A stretch of 51,882 bases of DNA from JBBDSV01 sp040904785 (GTDB taxonomy: Bacteria > Actinomycetota > Nitriliruptoria > Nitriliruptorales > Nitriliruptoraceae): assembly GCA_040904785.1 (NCBI GenBank), contig JBBDSV010000015.1, positions 1 through 51,882 on the forward strand, given 5' to 3'. A program made the translations under genes and the position numbers. Below are positions 25,446 to 34,250 of this stretch, piece by piece; within the stretch, counting starts at the first letter, position 1, and each line of letters starts with the position of its first letter. The notes under the pieces were generated by a model. It saw only the letters and a program-made list of their open reading frames with translations, was not told the origin of the DNA and did no database searches.

Positions 25446-25981
25446 CAGGCCTCCTCGCGCGCGACCCGGTACCCCAGGTCCTCGAGCCGATCGATCTCTT
25501 CGGGCGGGAGCGCGCGTCCTTCGGGAACGAGCAGAAAGGCACGATCCCCCACACGCGCCAAGCGGCCTCGCGAGACGTAGGTCATGCCGGACACGAAGTC
25601 GACGACCCGCCGGCCGATCGCTGCCTCGGCCTTCGACGCGTCGAACACCACCGGTTGTCCCGTCCGGTATCGGGCACCGACGGCCTCGACATCGTCGAAG
25701 ACGAGAATCTCGACAACCGGTGTGCGCATCGACGTGTTCGACGACGAGCCGCCCGGTCGGACGACTTGCACGTCGCCTCCGTGCAGTTGCCGAACGTTGC
25801 CGACGGGATCAGGCTCCGGCGCAATCGGCGTCGGTCGCCGCACGCTCACATCGTCACTGACGGGACGACGGCGCGGCTCGGCATCGGTGACGACGCGTTC
25901 CGGGAGATCGTCGTAGCCCTCTTCCGGCTCCTCTTTGAGCCCGAGGTACACGAGCGTCTTGTGCCACATGCCGGGACTCAT
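25445..25981 (-). CDS. sepF: Cell division protein SepF
   Basis: Binds the FtsZ tail and membrane, replacing FtsA as the FtsZ anchor in actinobacteria. The protein has 178 aa from the ATG at 25981, chosen for GGAGGA 6 nt upstream and the 4-nt overlap with yggS. The N-terminal amphipathic helix (MWHKTLVYLGL) is the membrane-binding part, followed by a variable linker with Arg/Asp-rich segments. The C-terminal domain (about 98-175) has VVEILVFDD and the ring-forming core VVFDASKAEAAIGRRVVDF. Absence of ftsA from this cluster is consistent with its role. Confidence 0.94.
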   Translation of the reverse strand: MSPGMWHKTLVYLGLKEEPEEGYDDLPERVVTDAEPRRRPVSDDVSVRRPTPIAPEPDPVGNVRQLHGGDVQVVRPGGSSSNTSMRTPVVEILVFDDVEAVGARYRTGQPVVFDASKAEAAIGRRVVDFVSGMTYVSRGRLARVGDRAFLLVPEGRALPPEEIDRLEDLGYRVAREEA

Positions 25982-26733
25982 CGCGGGTCCTCCGTCGAAA
26001 TCACCTTGGCGCGCGCACTCTCGCGCGTACCGAACAGTGCCGTGCCGAGCCGGACCATCGTCGCACCCTCTTCGATCGCCACCTCGAAGTCCGCCGTCAT
26101 CCCCATCGACAACTCGCGCACGGTCGGATAGGTCCCGACGATGTCGTCGCGCAAACCCCGAAGCGTCGCAAAGTGTCCGCGTACGTCGTCGGACGCACGC
26201 CGCGACGATGGTGGGAGTGGTGGCACGGTCATCAAGCCTCGGACACGAATGTTCGATTGCTCGTGAGCGTAGGCGACGAGTTCGCGCAATCGTTCGACCT
26301 CGCACCCTCCCTTCGCCGGGTCGTCTCCCACGTTGACCTGCACCAGCACCGGCTGGACAACGCCTGCACGTGCCGCACGTGCCTCGATCGCGTCAACGAG
26401 CGCGGTCCGATCGACGCTGTGGATAAGTGTCTTCCCGTCGGCGACGAACCGAACCTTGTTTCGCTGCAGGCGACCGATGAAGTGCCACGATGCCTCAGGC
26501 GCGATTCGGCGCTTGTCAACGAGCTCTTGCACGCGGTTCTCGCCGAAATCTCTCAGCCCCGCGGAGACGCCGGCTCGCACGACTGCGGCGGGGTGGGTCT
26601 TGGTGACGGCGATCAGCCGTACGTCGTGCGCAGCTCGGCCGCTTGTCGCGGCCGCATCCGCAATACGTGCCCGCACGTCGGCGACACGGATGGCGATCGC
26701 CGATTCATCCACGTCATCGGCTCGAGGGCTCAT
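25978..26733 (-). CDS. yggS: YggS/PLPBP family PLP-binding protein
   Basis: PLP homeostasis protein of the alanine-racemase-like barrel fold, 251 aa. The PLP lysine is K45 in IAVTKTHPAAVV, and phosphate-contact residues are in the C-terminal SMGMTADFEVAIEEGATMVRLGTALFG. It lacks the second domain of alanine racemase and is not expected to racemise. Its place between pgeF and sepF is widely conserved in Gram-positives. Start and stop each overlap the neighbour by 4 nt. Confidence 0.94.
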   Translation of the reverse strand: MSPRADDVDESAIAIRVADVRARIADAAATSGRAAHDVRLIAVTKTHPAAVVRAGVSAGLRDFGENRVQELVDKRRIAPEASWHFIGRLQRNKVRFVADGKTLIHSVDRTALVDAIEARAARAGVVQPVLVQVNVGDDPAKGGCEVERLRELVAYAHEQSNIRVRGLMTVPPLPPSSRRASDDVRGHFATLRGLRDDIVGTYPTVRELSMGMTADFEVAIEEGATMVRLGTALFGTRESARAKVISTEDPR

Positions 26734-27482
26734 GACCGCAGATCCGTGTCTGAGGTCCGCACCACGATGCCCGCAAACCGTCCGGATGTCGCATCTTGCC
26801 GGTGGCTGAACCAACGGCGAGCGGGATCGCAGTGTGTGCACGCGTCCACGAGCGTCACGTCGGCCGCCCAGGCGTCGAGCCGAGCCTCAACGGCAGCCGC
26901 GAGGTCAAGCGCTGGCGTTCCCCATGTCGTCGTCGCGCGTGCCTGCGGGTGGTCGGCCGTTACCTGCGCCTGCAGGTCGTGGCCGACCTCGTAGCAGCAG
27001 CCGCGAATCGACGGGCCGATACATGCTGCAAGCGGCGCATCATGACGTGCGAGACGCTCGAGCGCGGCGTCCAACACGCCTGCGACGAGTCCTCGCCGCC
27101 CGACATGCACCGCGCCGATGACCTCGCGAGTGGCCAGCAGCACCGGTACGCAGTCGGCGACGTGAACGACGAGCGGCCGGTTCGGCATCGAGGTCACGAT
27201 GCCGTCGCTCGCGTCGGCGATTGCTCCGATGGGCCAGCGCTCGTCGACAACGGCAACCGTGGCATCGTGGACCTGACGCATGTGATGCCACGTCGACACC
27301 GGATAGCCGATCCGTTCGGCAACATGACGGCGATCGACGGCGAGCTGGGACACGACGTGCGGGCGGTACGGCGACATGTTGTCGGCGTGCCCCACGGCCG
27401 GCTGCTCACCGCCGGCCGCACGGAGCGTGAACCATGCATGGGTGCCCGGGGCGAGTGCCACCTCGAACAATCCGGGCGGCAT
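26730..27482 (-). CDS. pgeF: PgeF/YfiH family polyphenol oxidoreductase-like protein
   Basis: Family studied in E. coli (YfiH/PgeF) as an enzyme that edits wrongly built peptidoglycan precursors (UDP-MurNAc-L-Ser); others report purine nucleoside phosphorylase activity. The 250-aa protein keeps the metal-site pieces: QVHDA, ADCVPVLLA, AVHVGRRGLVAG, PSIRGCCYEVG and the late CTHCDPARRWFSHRQDATSGR. The usual HAGWRG reads HVGRRG here; the key His and Cys residues are intact. A link to peptidoglycan quality control fits its place after ftsZ. The ftsZ stop is 5 bp upstream and yggS overlaps by 4 nt. Confidence 0.9.
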   Translation of the reverse strand: MPPGLFEVALAPGTHAWFTLRAAGGEQPAVGHADNMSPYRPHVVSQLAVDRRHVAERIGYPVSTWHHMRQVHDATVAVVDERWPIGAIADASDGIVTSMPNRPLVVHVADCVPVLLATREVIGAVHVGRRGLVAGVLDAALERLARHDAPLAACIGPSIRGCCYEVGHDLQAQVTADHPQARATTTWGTPALDLAAAVEARLDAWAADVTLVDACTHCDPARRWFSHRQDATSGRFAGIVVRTSDTDLRS

Positions 27483-27487
27483 CGTGC

Positions 27488-28636
27488 TCAGCGCAGGAAC
27501 GAAGGCACGTCCAGCTCGTCCTCGTCGTCCGCATCGAAGACGATCGGCGGGCGTGACGGCCGGTCAGGTTCGGGCCGGAAGACGTCGTCGGTGTCGTCGT
27601 CCTCGTCGACGTCTCCGTCGGCATCCGGTGCACTCGCGCGCTTCGGCGCCTCAGTCACGAACGCACCACTCTGCTCCAGCGGCTCGGCCCGTTCATCGAA
27701 CCCAGCGGCGATCACCGTCACCTTGACCTCATCACCGAGTGAGTCATCGATCACCGCACCGAAGATGATGTTCGCATCACCGTCGGCAGCTTCGGTGATG
27801 ACGTCTGCCGCCTCGTTGACCTCGAAGAGACCGAGGTCGCTGCCACCGGCAAGCATCAGCAGGACACCGCGCGCGCCCTCAATCGAGGCTTCGAGCAGTG
27901 GTGAACTGATCGCCAGTCGCGCCGCTTCGAGTGCCCGGGATTCACCCCGCGCCTTTCCGATACCCATCAACGCGCTGCCCGCGTCCTTCATGACGGTGCG
28001 CACGTCGGCGAAGTCGAGATTGATCAGTCCGGGTGTGGTGATGAGATCCGTGATGCCCTGGACGCCTTGGAGTAGCACATCGTCGGCGAGTCGAAATGCC
28101 TGGACCACCGAGGTCTCACCGTCGGCGACCTGCAGCAGCCGATCATTGGGGATCACGATGAGGGTGTCGACTTCCTCCTTGAGCTCTTCGATGCCGTCCT
28201 CGGCCTGCTTGCCCCTTCGCCGTCCTTCGAACGTGAACGGGCGGGTGACCACACCGATCGTCAGCGCGCCGACTTCACGCGCGACCTTGGCGACGAGCGG
28301 CGAGGCCCCGGTTCCGGTTCCACCACCTTCACCCGCAGTGACGAACACCATGTCGGCGCCCTTGAGCACGTCGGTGATCTCGTCTTGATGGTCATCGGCC
28401 GCCTGCTTTCCGATGCCAGGATCGGCACCCGCACCGAGCCCGCGCGTCAATTCACGTCCGATGTCGAGCTTGACGTCCGCGTCGGACATCAGTAGCGCCT
28501 GCGCATCGGTGTTGATCGCAATGAATTCGACGCCGCGTAGTCCAGCATCGATCATCCGGTTGACGGCGTTGACCCCACCCCCGCCGATGCCCACGACCTT
28601 GATGACGGCCAGGTAGTTGTTGGGGTTCGCCGCCAC
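27488..28636 (-). CDS. ftsZ: Cell division protein FtsZ
   Basis: Tubulin-like GTPase that forms the division ring. It has 382 aa from the GTG at 28636, chosen for AGGAGG 6 nt upstream. The tubulin signature is GEGGGTGTG (about 102-110), with the nucleotide-binding loop GIGGGGVNAVNRM (17-28) and the T7 loop NLDFADVRTVM. After residue 315 a linker rich in Asp and Pro (about 50 residues) leads to the conserved C-terminal peptide DELDVPSFLR, the site for SepF and other partners. A promoter and a strong leader hairpin lie in the 142-bp gap upstream, so ftsZ can be expressed apart from the rest of the cluster. Confidence 0.97.
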   Translation of the reverse strand: MAANPNNYLAVIKVVGIGGGGVNAVNRMIDAGLRGVEFIAINTDAQALLMSDADVKLDIGRELTRGLGAGADPGIGKQAADDHQDEITDVLKGADMVFVTAGEGGGTGTGASPLVAKVAREVGALTIGVVTRPFTFEGRRRGKQAEDGIEELKEEVDTLIVIPNDRLLQVADGETSVVQAFRLADDVLLQGVQGITDLITTPGLINLDFADVRTVMKDAGSALMGIGKARGESRALEAARLAISSPLLEASIEGARGVLLMLAGGSDLGLFEVNEAADVITEAADGDANIIFGAVIDDSLGDEVKVTVIAAGFDERAEPLEQSGAFVTEAPKRASAPDADGDVDEDDDTDDVFRPEPDRPSRPPIVFDADDEDELDVPSFLR

Positions 28637-28650
28637 TGCGGTCCTCCTGA

Positions 28651-28674
28651 CAGACACGCGAACTCGCGCGTCTG
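28651..28674 (-). promoter_or_regulatory. Leader hairpin abutting the ftsZ ribosome site
   Basis: In the mRNA sense CAGACGCGCG and CGCGTGTCTG pair over 10 bp (one G-U wobble) around AGTT. The last paired base is 2 nt before AGGAGG. With the promoter at 28710-28739 the hairpin would sit about 30 nt into the transcript. It may stabilise the mRNA or limit ribosome access. Confidence 0.55.
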
Positions 28675-28709
28675 CGCGCATCTGCGGTGTCGAATTCGGC
28701 TGTCGCGTG

Positions 28710-28739
28710 ACGGTAGACGTCTGCCGCCACGAGGGTCAA
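28710..28739 (-). promoter_or_regulatory. Promoter of ftsZ
   Basis: Leftward TTGACC (28734-28739) and TACCGT (28710-28715) are 18 bp apart, a strong actinobacterial SigA match (TANNNT). The start site would be near 28703, giving a leader of about 65 nt. Confidence 0.65.
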
Positions 28740-28778
28740 GCGTCCCCGACAGCATACGGACACGGCCGGAGTCGCGTA

Positions 28779-29540
28779 TCACTCTCCGGTCGGGATTACG
28801 ACCGGAGCGGCTGGCGCACGCACGTCGATCTGTGCAACGGGCACTTCACCGATGTCGGCGAGAACGGCGCCGATGGCGCGGACCTTCTCCGGCATCCGGT
28901 CTGCACGCCCGATTCGAACGTCGATTCCCCGCCGAAGCACCGCGGTGGCATCCTCCGGGCCGTCGACGCGCACAGCCAGCACTTCCGCCCGCAAGGGTCC
29001 CGACAGCCCGCGCCAGACGTCGAATGCGTTCGCGACACCACGGTGAGCATCGACGGTGTCCCCCGACGCGGGAACCGTGCCGCGCACATCGATGACGGGT
29101 AGGGCCGCGTCGTCGGCGCCAACGACGTCGATGATCACTCCGTCACGATCGACGACGACGTCATCTCCCCGCCCGCGCACCTGCACAACGGGAACGCGTT
29201 CGGTGACGCGGACCTCGACGGTCCGCCGCATCGTTCGCGTCACCTCGGCCGTTCGGACCAGGGGCAACGACGCGACGCGGTATTCGACCGTTCCCGTCCG
29301 CAACCAGACGATTGACGCGCCCGTCTCAACGTCAGCCACCGCACGCACGCGATCACTATCGAGTCGGTCGGTGCCGACAACCTCGATGGCGACGATGTCG
29401 AACCCGCCGGCACGATCGATCGACAGCATCGCAACGACGACAACGATGAATGCCATGATGACGAAGGACCGGCGCAGGCGGCGGCGCCGGGCTTCAGCAC
29501 GCAGCGCGGCACGGCGCGCCGCGATGCGTTCGTCAACCAT
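28779..29540 (-). CDS. ftsQ: Cell division protein FtsQ
   Basis: Bitopic divisome protein that links FtsL/FtsB and FtsW/FtsI. The 253-aa sequence has an Arg-rich cytoplasmic N-terminus (about 1-25), one membrane segment (about 26-42), and a POTRA domain (FDIVAIEVVGTDRLDSDRV, about 47-115), followed by the FtsQ-type beta domain. It overlaps murB by 8 nt. Identity rests on topology, POTRA and position between murB and ftsZ; FtsQ sequences diverge quickly. Confidence 0.93.
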   Translation of the reverse strand: MVDERIAARRAALRAEARRRRLRRSFVIMAFIVVVVAMLSIDRAGGFDIVAIEVVGTDRLDSDRVRAVADVETGASIVWLRTGTVEYRVASLPLVRTAEVTRTMRRTVEVRVTERVPVVQVRGRGDDVVVDRDGVIIDVVGADDAALPVIDVRGTVPASGDTVDAHRGVANAFDVWRGLSGPLRAEVLAVRVDGPEDATAVLRRGIDVRIGRADRMPEKVRAIGAVLADIGEVPVAQIDVRAPAAPVVIPTGE

Positions 29541-30468
29541 CGTTGGACCCGTCGGCCGCTTCGACGTCGCCGAGGACGACGACCTCCGGTTGAAGCAGCA
29601 CGCCGAATCGTTCCTTCACGAGTTCCTGCACTGCCCGCATGAGTGCGAGCACGTCCGCAGCCGACGCGTCGCGGTGCGTGACGATGAAGTTGGCATGTTT
29701 CATCGAGACCGTCGCGCCACCCACCCGCAGACCCTTGCCGCCAGCGGCTTCGATAAGCCGTCCGGCAGAATCCCCGGTCGGATTCGTGAACACTGAGCCA
29801 CACGTCGGGGAATTGATGGGCTGATTGGCGCGGCGCCACGCCCGGATGGCGTCGAGTTCGGCGCGGACGGCCTGAGGTTCGTGGTGTGCCAACTGCAGGG
29901 TTGCAGACACCACGACCGCGTCGTCCGGAAGATCGCTGTGTCGATACCGCAGTCCGAGTGCGGCGGCCGGCCAGGTCTCCCGTACTCCAGTCCGCAATCG
30001 CACGATGTCGGCTTCGACGAGGTGGTCGGCGACTTGTCCCCCGTGCGCGCCGGCATTCATGCGTACGGCACCGCCAACGCTGCCCGGCACCGCAACTGCC
30101 CACGCGAATCCTGACAGGCCGGCGGCCGCCACATGGGTTGCGACAGCGGGAAGCGGCTCTGCAGCGCCGACTACGACACGTACTCCGGTGAATGCGATGC
30201 CGCGGTATCCGCTGCCGAGCACAGCGGCGACACCGGGCCATCCGCGATCCGCGACGAGCAGATTCGAACCACGACCGATCACCGCCCACGGAAGGGCGAA
30301 CGACTGGCACACGTCTCCCACCGCGCGCAGTTCATCATCGTGATGTGCGGTGACCAACGCCCGCGCCGGCCCCCCGACACGCAGTGTGGTGAACGCGCCG
30401 AGTGACGCCCCACCGCGAACGTCGGCCACACCCGCGACCCGCAGCGCGTCGACGACCGGATCAGTCAC
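29533..30468 (-). CDS. murB: UDP-N-acetylenolpyruvoylglucosamine reductase
   Basis: FAD enzyme that reduces UDP-GlcNAc-enolpyruvate to UDP-MurNAc. From the GTG at 30468 it has 311 aa. FAD-binding features are GRGSNLLVADRG and GSVGGAVRMNAGAHG; the active-site Ser is in CGSVFTNPTGDSAGRLIEAAG, with KHANFIV beyond. The compact form without the extra tyrosine loop marks type II MurB. The start overlaps the murC stop by 8 nt; a frame opening at 30519 would intrude further into murC. Confidence 0.95.
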   Translation of the reverse strand: MTDPVVDALRVAGVADVRGGASLGAFTTLRVGGPARALVTAHHDDELRAVGDVCQSFALPWAVIGRGSNLLVADRGWPGVAAVLGSGYRGIAFTGVRVVVGAAEPLPAVATHVAAAGLSGFAWAVAVPGSVGGAVRMNAGAHGGQVADHLVEADIVRLRTGVRETWPAAALGLRYRHSDLPDDAVVVSATLQLAHHEPQAVRAELDAIRAWRRANQPINSPTCGSVFTNPTGDSAGRLIEAAGGKGLRVGGATVSMKHANFIVTHRDASAADVLALMRAVQELVKERFGVLLQPEVVVLGDVEAADGSNDG

Positions 30469-31807
30469 GCGAAGACTCCAGCAGCTCGAGGAGCGCCGGG
30501 CCGACGTGAGTGATGTCACCAGCGCCCGTCACGAGCACAAGGTCGCCGGGTTGCACCATCTCCGCGAGGCGCGGCGCGATTTCGCCGAGGTGTGGGATGT
30601 AGTCGACCCGCGCTCCGGCGACGATGCGCCCGGATACTCCCGGCATCGGCATCTCGTTGCTCGCATAGACATCCGTGACGACCACATGGTCAGCTGCCGC
30701 AGCAGCGCGCCCGAGCTCGCCGCCGAGGGCCTGCGTGCGTGAGTACCGGTGCGGCTGCACGACGAGCACGACCCGCCCACGGTGGCGCGCACGGGCCGCG
30801 GCCAGCGTCGCGCGGATCTCGGTGGGATGATGTGCGTAGTCATCGATCACGTCGATGTCATCGACGGTCCCCAGATGTTGGAAACGTCGAGCGACCCCGG
30901 TGAAACGCCCCAGCCCCCGTGCCGCTGCGTCAACATCGACGTCGAGCGCGATACAGGCAGCAAGCGCAGCGGCCGCGTTGCGGACGTTGTGTTCACCGGG
31001 AACGGCGAGGGTGAACGCGACGAGGTCGTCTCGGCCCTGCCGCAGCAGCCATCGGTCGTCATCGGAAACGATACGCACGCCTGCGCTCGGTGCCATGCCA
31101 TATGTCAGTACCGGCGCGGAAGCGGCGTCGACAAGCGCTGCGCTCCCGGGGTCGTCGGCGCACAGGATCGCCGGTCCGTGTGCGGAACGGCGCGCCAAGA
31201 AGGCACCGAACACCTCGGCAACCGCCGCGAGGTCGGCGAATTCGTCGGGATGATCGTGCTCGACGTTTGTCACGACCGCGACATCCGGACGATAGGCAAG
31301 CAGTGACCGATCGGATTCGTCGGCTTCTGCGACGAACACCGCATCGGTTCCGGCGTGCGCGTTCGTTCCGCGCTCATTGAGCGACCCTCCGATGGCAAAG
31401 CTCGGATCGAGCCCGGCCGCTTGGAGCGCGACGACCGTCATCGACGTCGTGGTCGTCTTGCCGTGCGTGCCGGCGATGAGGATGCCCGTGTCGTCGCCCA
31501 TCACTTCGGCCAGCATGTCGGCGCGGCGCAGCAGTCTACGACCGTCTGCCTGCGCGGCCACGACTTCGGGATTGTCCGCCGGGACCGCCGTGGATGTCAC
31601 GACGACCGCCGCGTCGCCGACGTTGCCGTCAGCGTGGCCGACGTGAATTTCGGCGCCGAGCGCACGCAATTCGTCGAGCGCTCGACTGTCACGCAGATCG
31701 GAACCGGAGACGCGCTGTCCACGCTGGAGCAGGATCCGGGCGATTCCTGACATGCCGGCACCGCCGATGCCGACGAAGTGGGTGATCGCGACCTCGTCGT
31801 GCATCAC
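30461..31807 (-). CDS. murC: UDP-N-acetylmuramate--L-alanine ligase
   Basis: First Mur ligase, adding L-Ala to UDP-MurNAc with ATP. The 448-aa protein has the N-terminal UDP-binding motif FVGIGGAGMSGIA (about 11-23), the P-loop GTHGKTTTT, the middle-domain VEHDHPDEF and the C-terminal domain with DDYAHHPTEIRATL. The GTG at 31807 and ATG at 31804 are adjacent alternatives, both overlapping or abutting the murG stop. It is followed by murB with an 8-nt overlap. Confidence 0.96.
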   Translation of the reverse strand: MMHDEVAITHFVGIGGAGMSGIARILLQRGQRVSGSDLRDSRALDELRALGAEIHVGHADGNVGDAAVVVTSTAVPADNPEVVAAQADGRRLLRRADMLAEVMGDDTGILIAGTHGKTTTTSMTVVALQAAGLDPSFAIGGSLNERGTNAHAGTDAVFVAEADESDRSLLAYRPDVAVVTNVEHDHPDEFADLAAVAEVFGAFLARRSAHGPAILCADDPGSAALVDAASAPVLTYGMAPSAGVRIVSDDDRWLLRQGRDDLVAFTLAVPGEHNVRNAAAALAACIALDVDVDAAARGLGRFTGVARRFQHLGTVDDIDVIDDYAHHPTEIRATLAAARARHRGRVVLVVQPHRYSRTQALGGELGRAAAAADHVVVTDVYASNEMPMPGVSGRIVAGARVDYIPHLGEIAPRLAEMVQPGDLVLVTGAGDITHVGPALLELLESSRD

Positions 31808-32940
31808 CAGGTCCGCCGCATGTCGAGATGGTCACGAATCACCCGTGCGACGTTTGCGGCGGCGTCGCGTCGACCGAACGCGCGCGACGAGCGCGCCATC
31901 GCCGCGCGCGCGTCTGCGTCACGCAGGAGCGGACGGACCGCTGCGACGAGCGATGCACCGTCGAGTCGCTTGTCCTCGATCACGACCGCACCCCCAACAC
32001 GCGCCAGTGCGCGCGCATTCTCGGCCTGATGGTTTGCGGTGGCGTGCGGGTAGGGCACAAGCACGGCGGGAACGCCGAGCGCGGTGAGTTCGGCGATCGA
32101 CGTCGCACCGGCGCGACAGACCACGACATCGGCCGCGGCATACGCATCGGCCATCGATTCGATGAAGTCGACGACGGCGGCGTATGGCCCCCGGTGCGCC
32201 TCGCGGACCCTGGCCCACATCGTCGCCGTCGACTCGAATGTTGCTCGCCCCGTCGCGTGCAGGATCTGCACGATGTCGTCCCCCCACAGATCGTTCGCCG
32301 CAACGATCGCCTGGTTGATGGTGCGCGCACCTTGGCTGCCACCGAAGACGAACACCGTTGGCCGGTCGGGACGCAGCCCGAGGCGTGCCCGCGCCGCTTC
32401 ACGTTCGGCGTCTCGATCCAATGCGAGGATCTCGTCGCGCACCGGATTCCCTGTCACGGCACAGCGTTCGGGATGCCTGAAGAACCGTGCCGAACTGGGG
32501 AATGTCACGGCGACGCGATCCGACCACCGTGCAGCTGCCCGATTCGCCAGGCCGGGAACCGCATTCTGCTCGTGGACGACGAGGGGCAGCTGCAGCTTCC
32601 ACGCGGCGCGTGCAATTGGGAAGGCGACGGCACCGCCGAACACGGCACTGCCCACGGCTCGTTCCTGTCTCGTCAGGTCCATCGCCTCCCGCACGGCGCG
32701 TCGAACCGCATACGGCAACGTGACGAGGCGCGGCGAAAGTCGCCGCGGCACCGAGACGACATTGATCGCATGGAATCGAAAACCTGCGTCGGCGACCAAC
32801 GTCGCCTCAATGCGATCGCGTGACCCGATGAACACCGGCTCGAGGTCACCGTCGAGCTCGGTGAGTGCCCGGGCGACGGCGAGCGCCGGGAACACGTGAC
32901 CGGCCGTACCCCCGGCGGCGAACAAGACAGATCGCGTCAC
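31804..32940 (-). CDS. murG: UDP-N-acetylglucosamine--lipid I GlcNAc transferase
   Basis: Peripheral membrane GT-B glycosyltransferase that converts lipid I to lipid II on the inner face of the membrane. The protein has 378 aa from the GTG at 32940, which overlaps the ftsW stop by 4 nt and has GAAAGG upstream. The first glycine motif reads AAGGTAGHVFPALAVA, the second GGSQGARTIN, and the UDP-GlcNAc pocket CRAGATSIAELTALGVPAVLVPYP. An in-frame extension upstream lies inside ftsW and is not real. Confidence 0.95.
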   Translation of the reverse strand: MTRSVLFAAGGTAGHVFPALAVARALTELDGDLEPVFIGSRDRIEATLVADAGFRFHAINVVSVPRRLSPRLVTLPYAVRRAVREAMDLTRQERAVGSAVFGGAVAFPIARAAWKLQLPLVVHEQNAVPGLANRAAARWSDRVAVTFPSSARFFRHPERCAVTGNPVRDEILALDRDAEREAARARLGLRPDRPTVFVFGGSQGARTINQAIVAANDLWGDDIVQILHATGRATFESTATMWARVREAHRGPYAAVVDFIESMADAYAAADVVVCRAGATSIAELTALGVPAVLVPYPHATANHQAENARALARVGGAVVIEDKRLDGASLVAAVRPLLRDADARAAMARSSRAFGRRDAAANVARVIRDHLDMRRTW

Positions 32941-34250
32941 GACGAACCTTTCCCGGCTGTTGCCGACTGCCGGCGTGAGTGCGGCGCCGTCCGCGCCATC
33001 GACACCAGGATGCCAAGTGCAGCCAAGGTCACGAACAACGAAGACCCACCGACGGACACCAGCGGCAATGTCACTCCGGTGATCGGCAGCAGACCGGTGA
33101 CGGTGGAGATGTTGATCAGCGCCTGGCCGACGATCCACGTCGTGATGGTGAATGCCACGGCACGACCGAAGCCGTCCGGTACGCGGAATGCCACGCGATA
33201 GCCGAACACGAGCACCATCGCGAACAGCACGACGACCAGCAAGGTGCCGAGCAAACCGAGCTCCTCGCCGATGATCGCAAAGATGAAGTCGGTCTCGGGA
33301 TTGGGCACGAAATTCCACTTGCCACGCGATTCGCCGAGGCCTACCCCGAAAATGCCGCCTGAGCCGAGCGCATAGCGAGACTGCAACAGTTGGAAACCGC
33401 TGCCGAGCGGGTCCTCCTCGGGCGCCAGCCATCCGGCGATCCGCGCCAGGCGATACGGTGCGACGACGGCGAGGAGCAGACCTGCGACGCCGACCACGGC
33501 CGCCAGCACGGCGAGGTAGCGCGCCGGCAGACCTTCGATCCACAGCACGGCGCCGACGATGAGTGCCAGGATGATCGCGGTTCCCAAGTCAGGTTGCAGC
33601 ATGACGAGGACGCCGACCAGGCCGAGCAGCGGCAACGCCGGCACGAGCAGGTGATCTACGTCGTGCAGCGCACCATCGCGCGGGCGTTTGCGTTCATAGA
33701 CATCGCCGAGCCAGAGCACGACCGCGAGCTTGGCGAACTCGGTGGGCTGCACCGCTAACGGCCCTACGCCGATCCAGCGCGTCGATCCGAACCGTTCGAT
33801 GCCGATGCCCGGAACGAGCACCAGGACGAGTGCGACGAGCGTCGTGGCGATCATGGGCCATGCCAGGCGCCGCCACCAGATGTGGGGCATCCGCGCCGCG
33901 GCCGCGAACGCGATCGTCCCTAGGACGGCGAACGTGGCTTGGCGGCGAAAGACGCCGAACGGATCCCCCGCGGTTGCCGCCTCTACGAACGATGCCGAAA
34001 AGCTCATCACGAGGCCGAACACCAGCAGCAGGCTCGTCAGCATGGTGAGAACGACGGCGTCGGACGTCCAGTGCCGACGCACCAGCGGCACAACGTTGGA
34101 CCCGACGCGCCGTCGACGGGCCGTGCTCTGGCGCTGGACCTGCCGACGGCTCCGCGTTCGCCGCCGACGGGCGCGGCGCGCGGTCGCGGCCGCTGCATCG
34201 GGACGCCGTGGTGCCGCAGGTGTCGGAACAGGCTTGCGGTCGAGCCTCAT
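32937..34250 (-). CDS. ftsW: SEDS peptidoglycan polymerase FtsW
   Basis: Integral membrane glycosyltransferase that polymerises lipid II at the septum together with FtsI. The 437-aa protein has about ten hydrophobic segments. Signature stretches are FGLVMSFSAS near the first one and the late WNFVPNPETDFIFAIIGEELG loop. The N-terminal 55 residues are unusually rich in Arg, Ala and Pro (runs such as RRARRRRTRSRRQ) and should be cytoplasmic. It overlaps murD and murG by 4 nt each. FtsW rather than RodA is inferred from cluster position. Confidence 0.95.
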   Translation of the reverse strand: MRLDRKPVPTPAAPRRPDAAAATARRARRRRTRSRRQVQRQSTARRRRVGSNVVPLVRRHWTSDAVVLTMLTSLLLVFGLVMSFSASFVEAATAGDPFGVFRRQATFAVLGTIAFAAAARMPHIWWRRLAWPMIATTLVALVLVLVPGIGIERFGSTRWIGVGPLAVQPTEFAKLAVVLWLGDVYERKRPRDGALHDVDHLLVPALPLLGLVGVLVMLQPDLGTAIILALIVGAVLWIEGLPARYLAVLAAVVGVAGLLLAVVAPYRLARIAGWLAPEEDPLGSGFQLLQSRYALGSGGIFGVGLGESRGKWNFVPNPETDFIFAIIGEELGLLGTLLVVVLFAMVLVFGYRVAFRVPDGFGRAVAFTITTWIVGQALINISTVTGLLPITGVTLPLVSVGGSSLFVTLAALGILVSMARTAPHSRRQSATAGKGSS

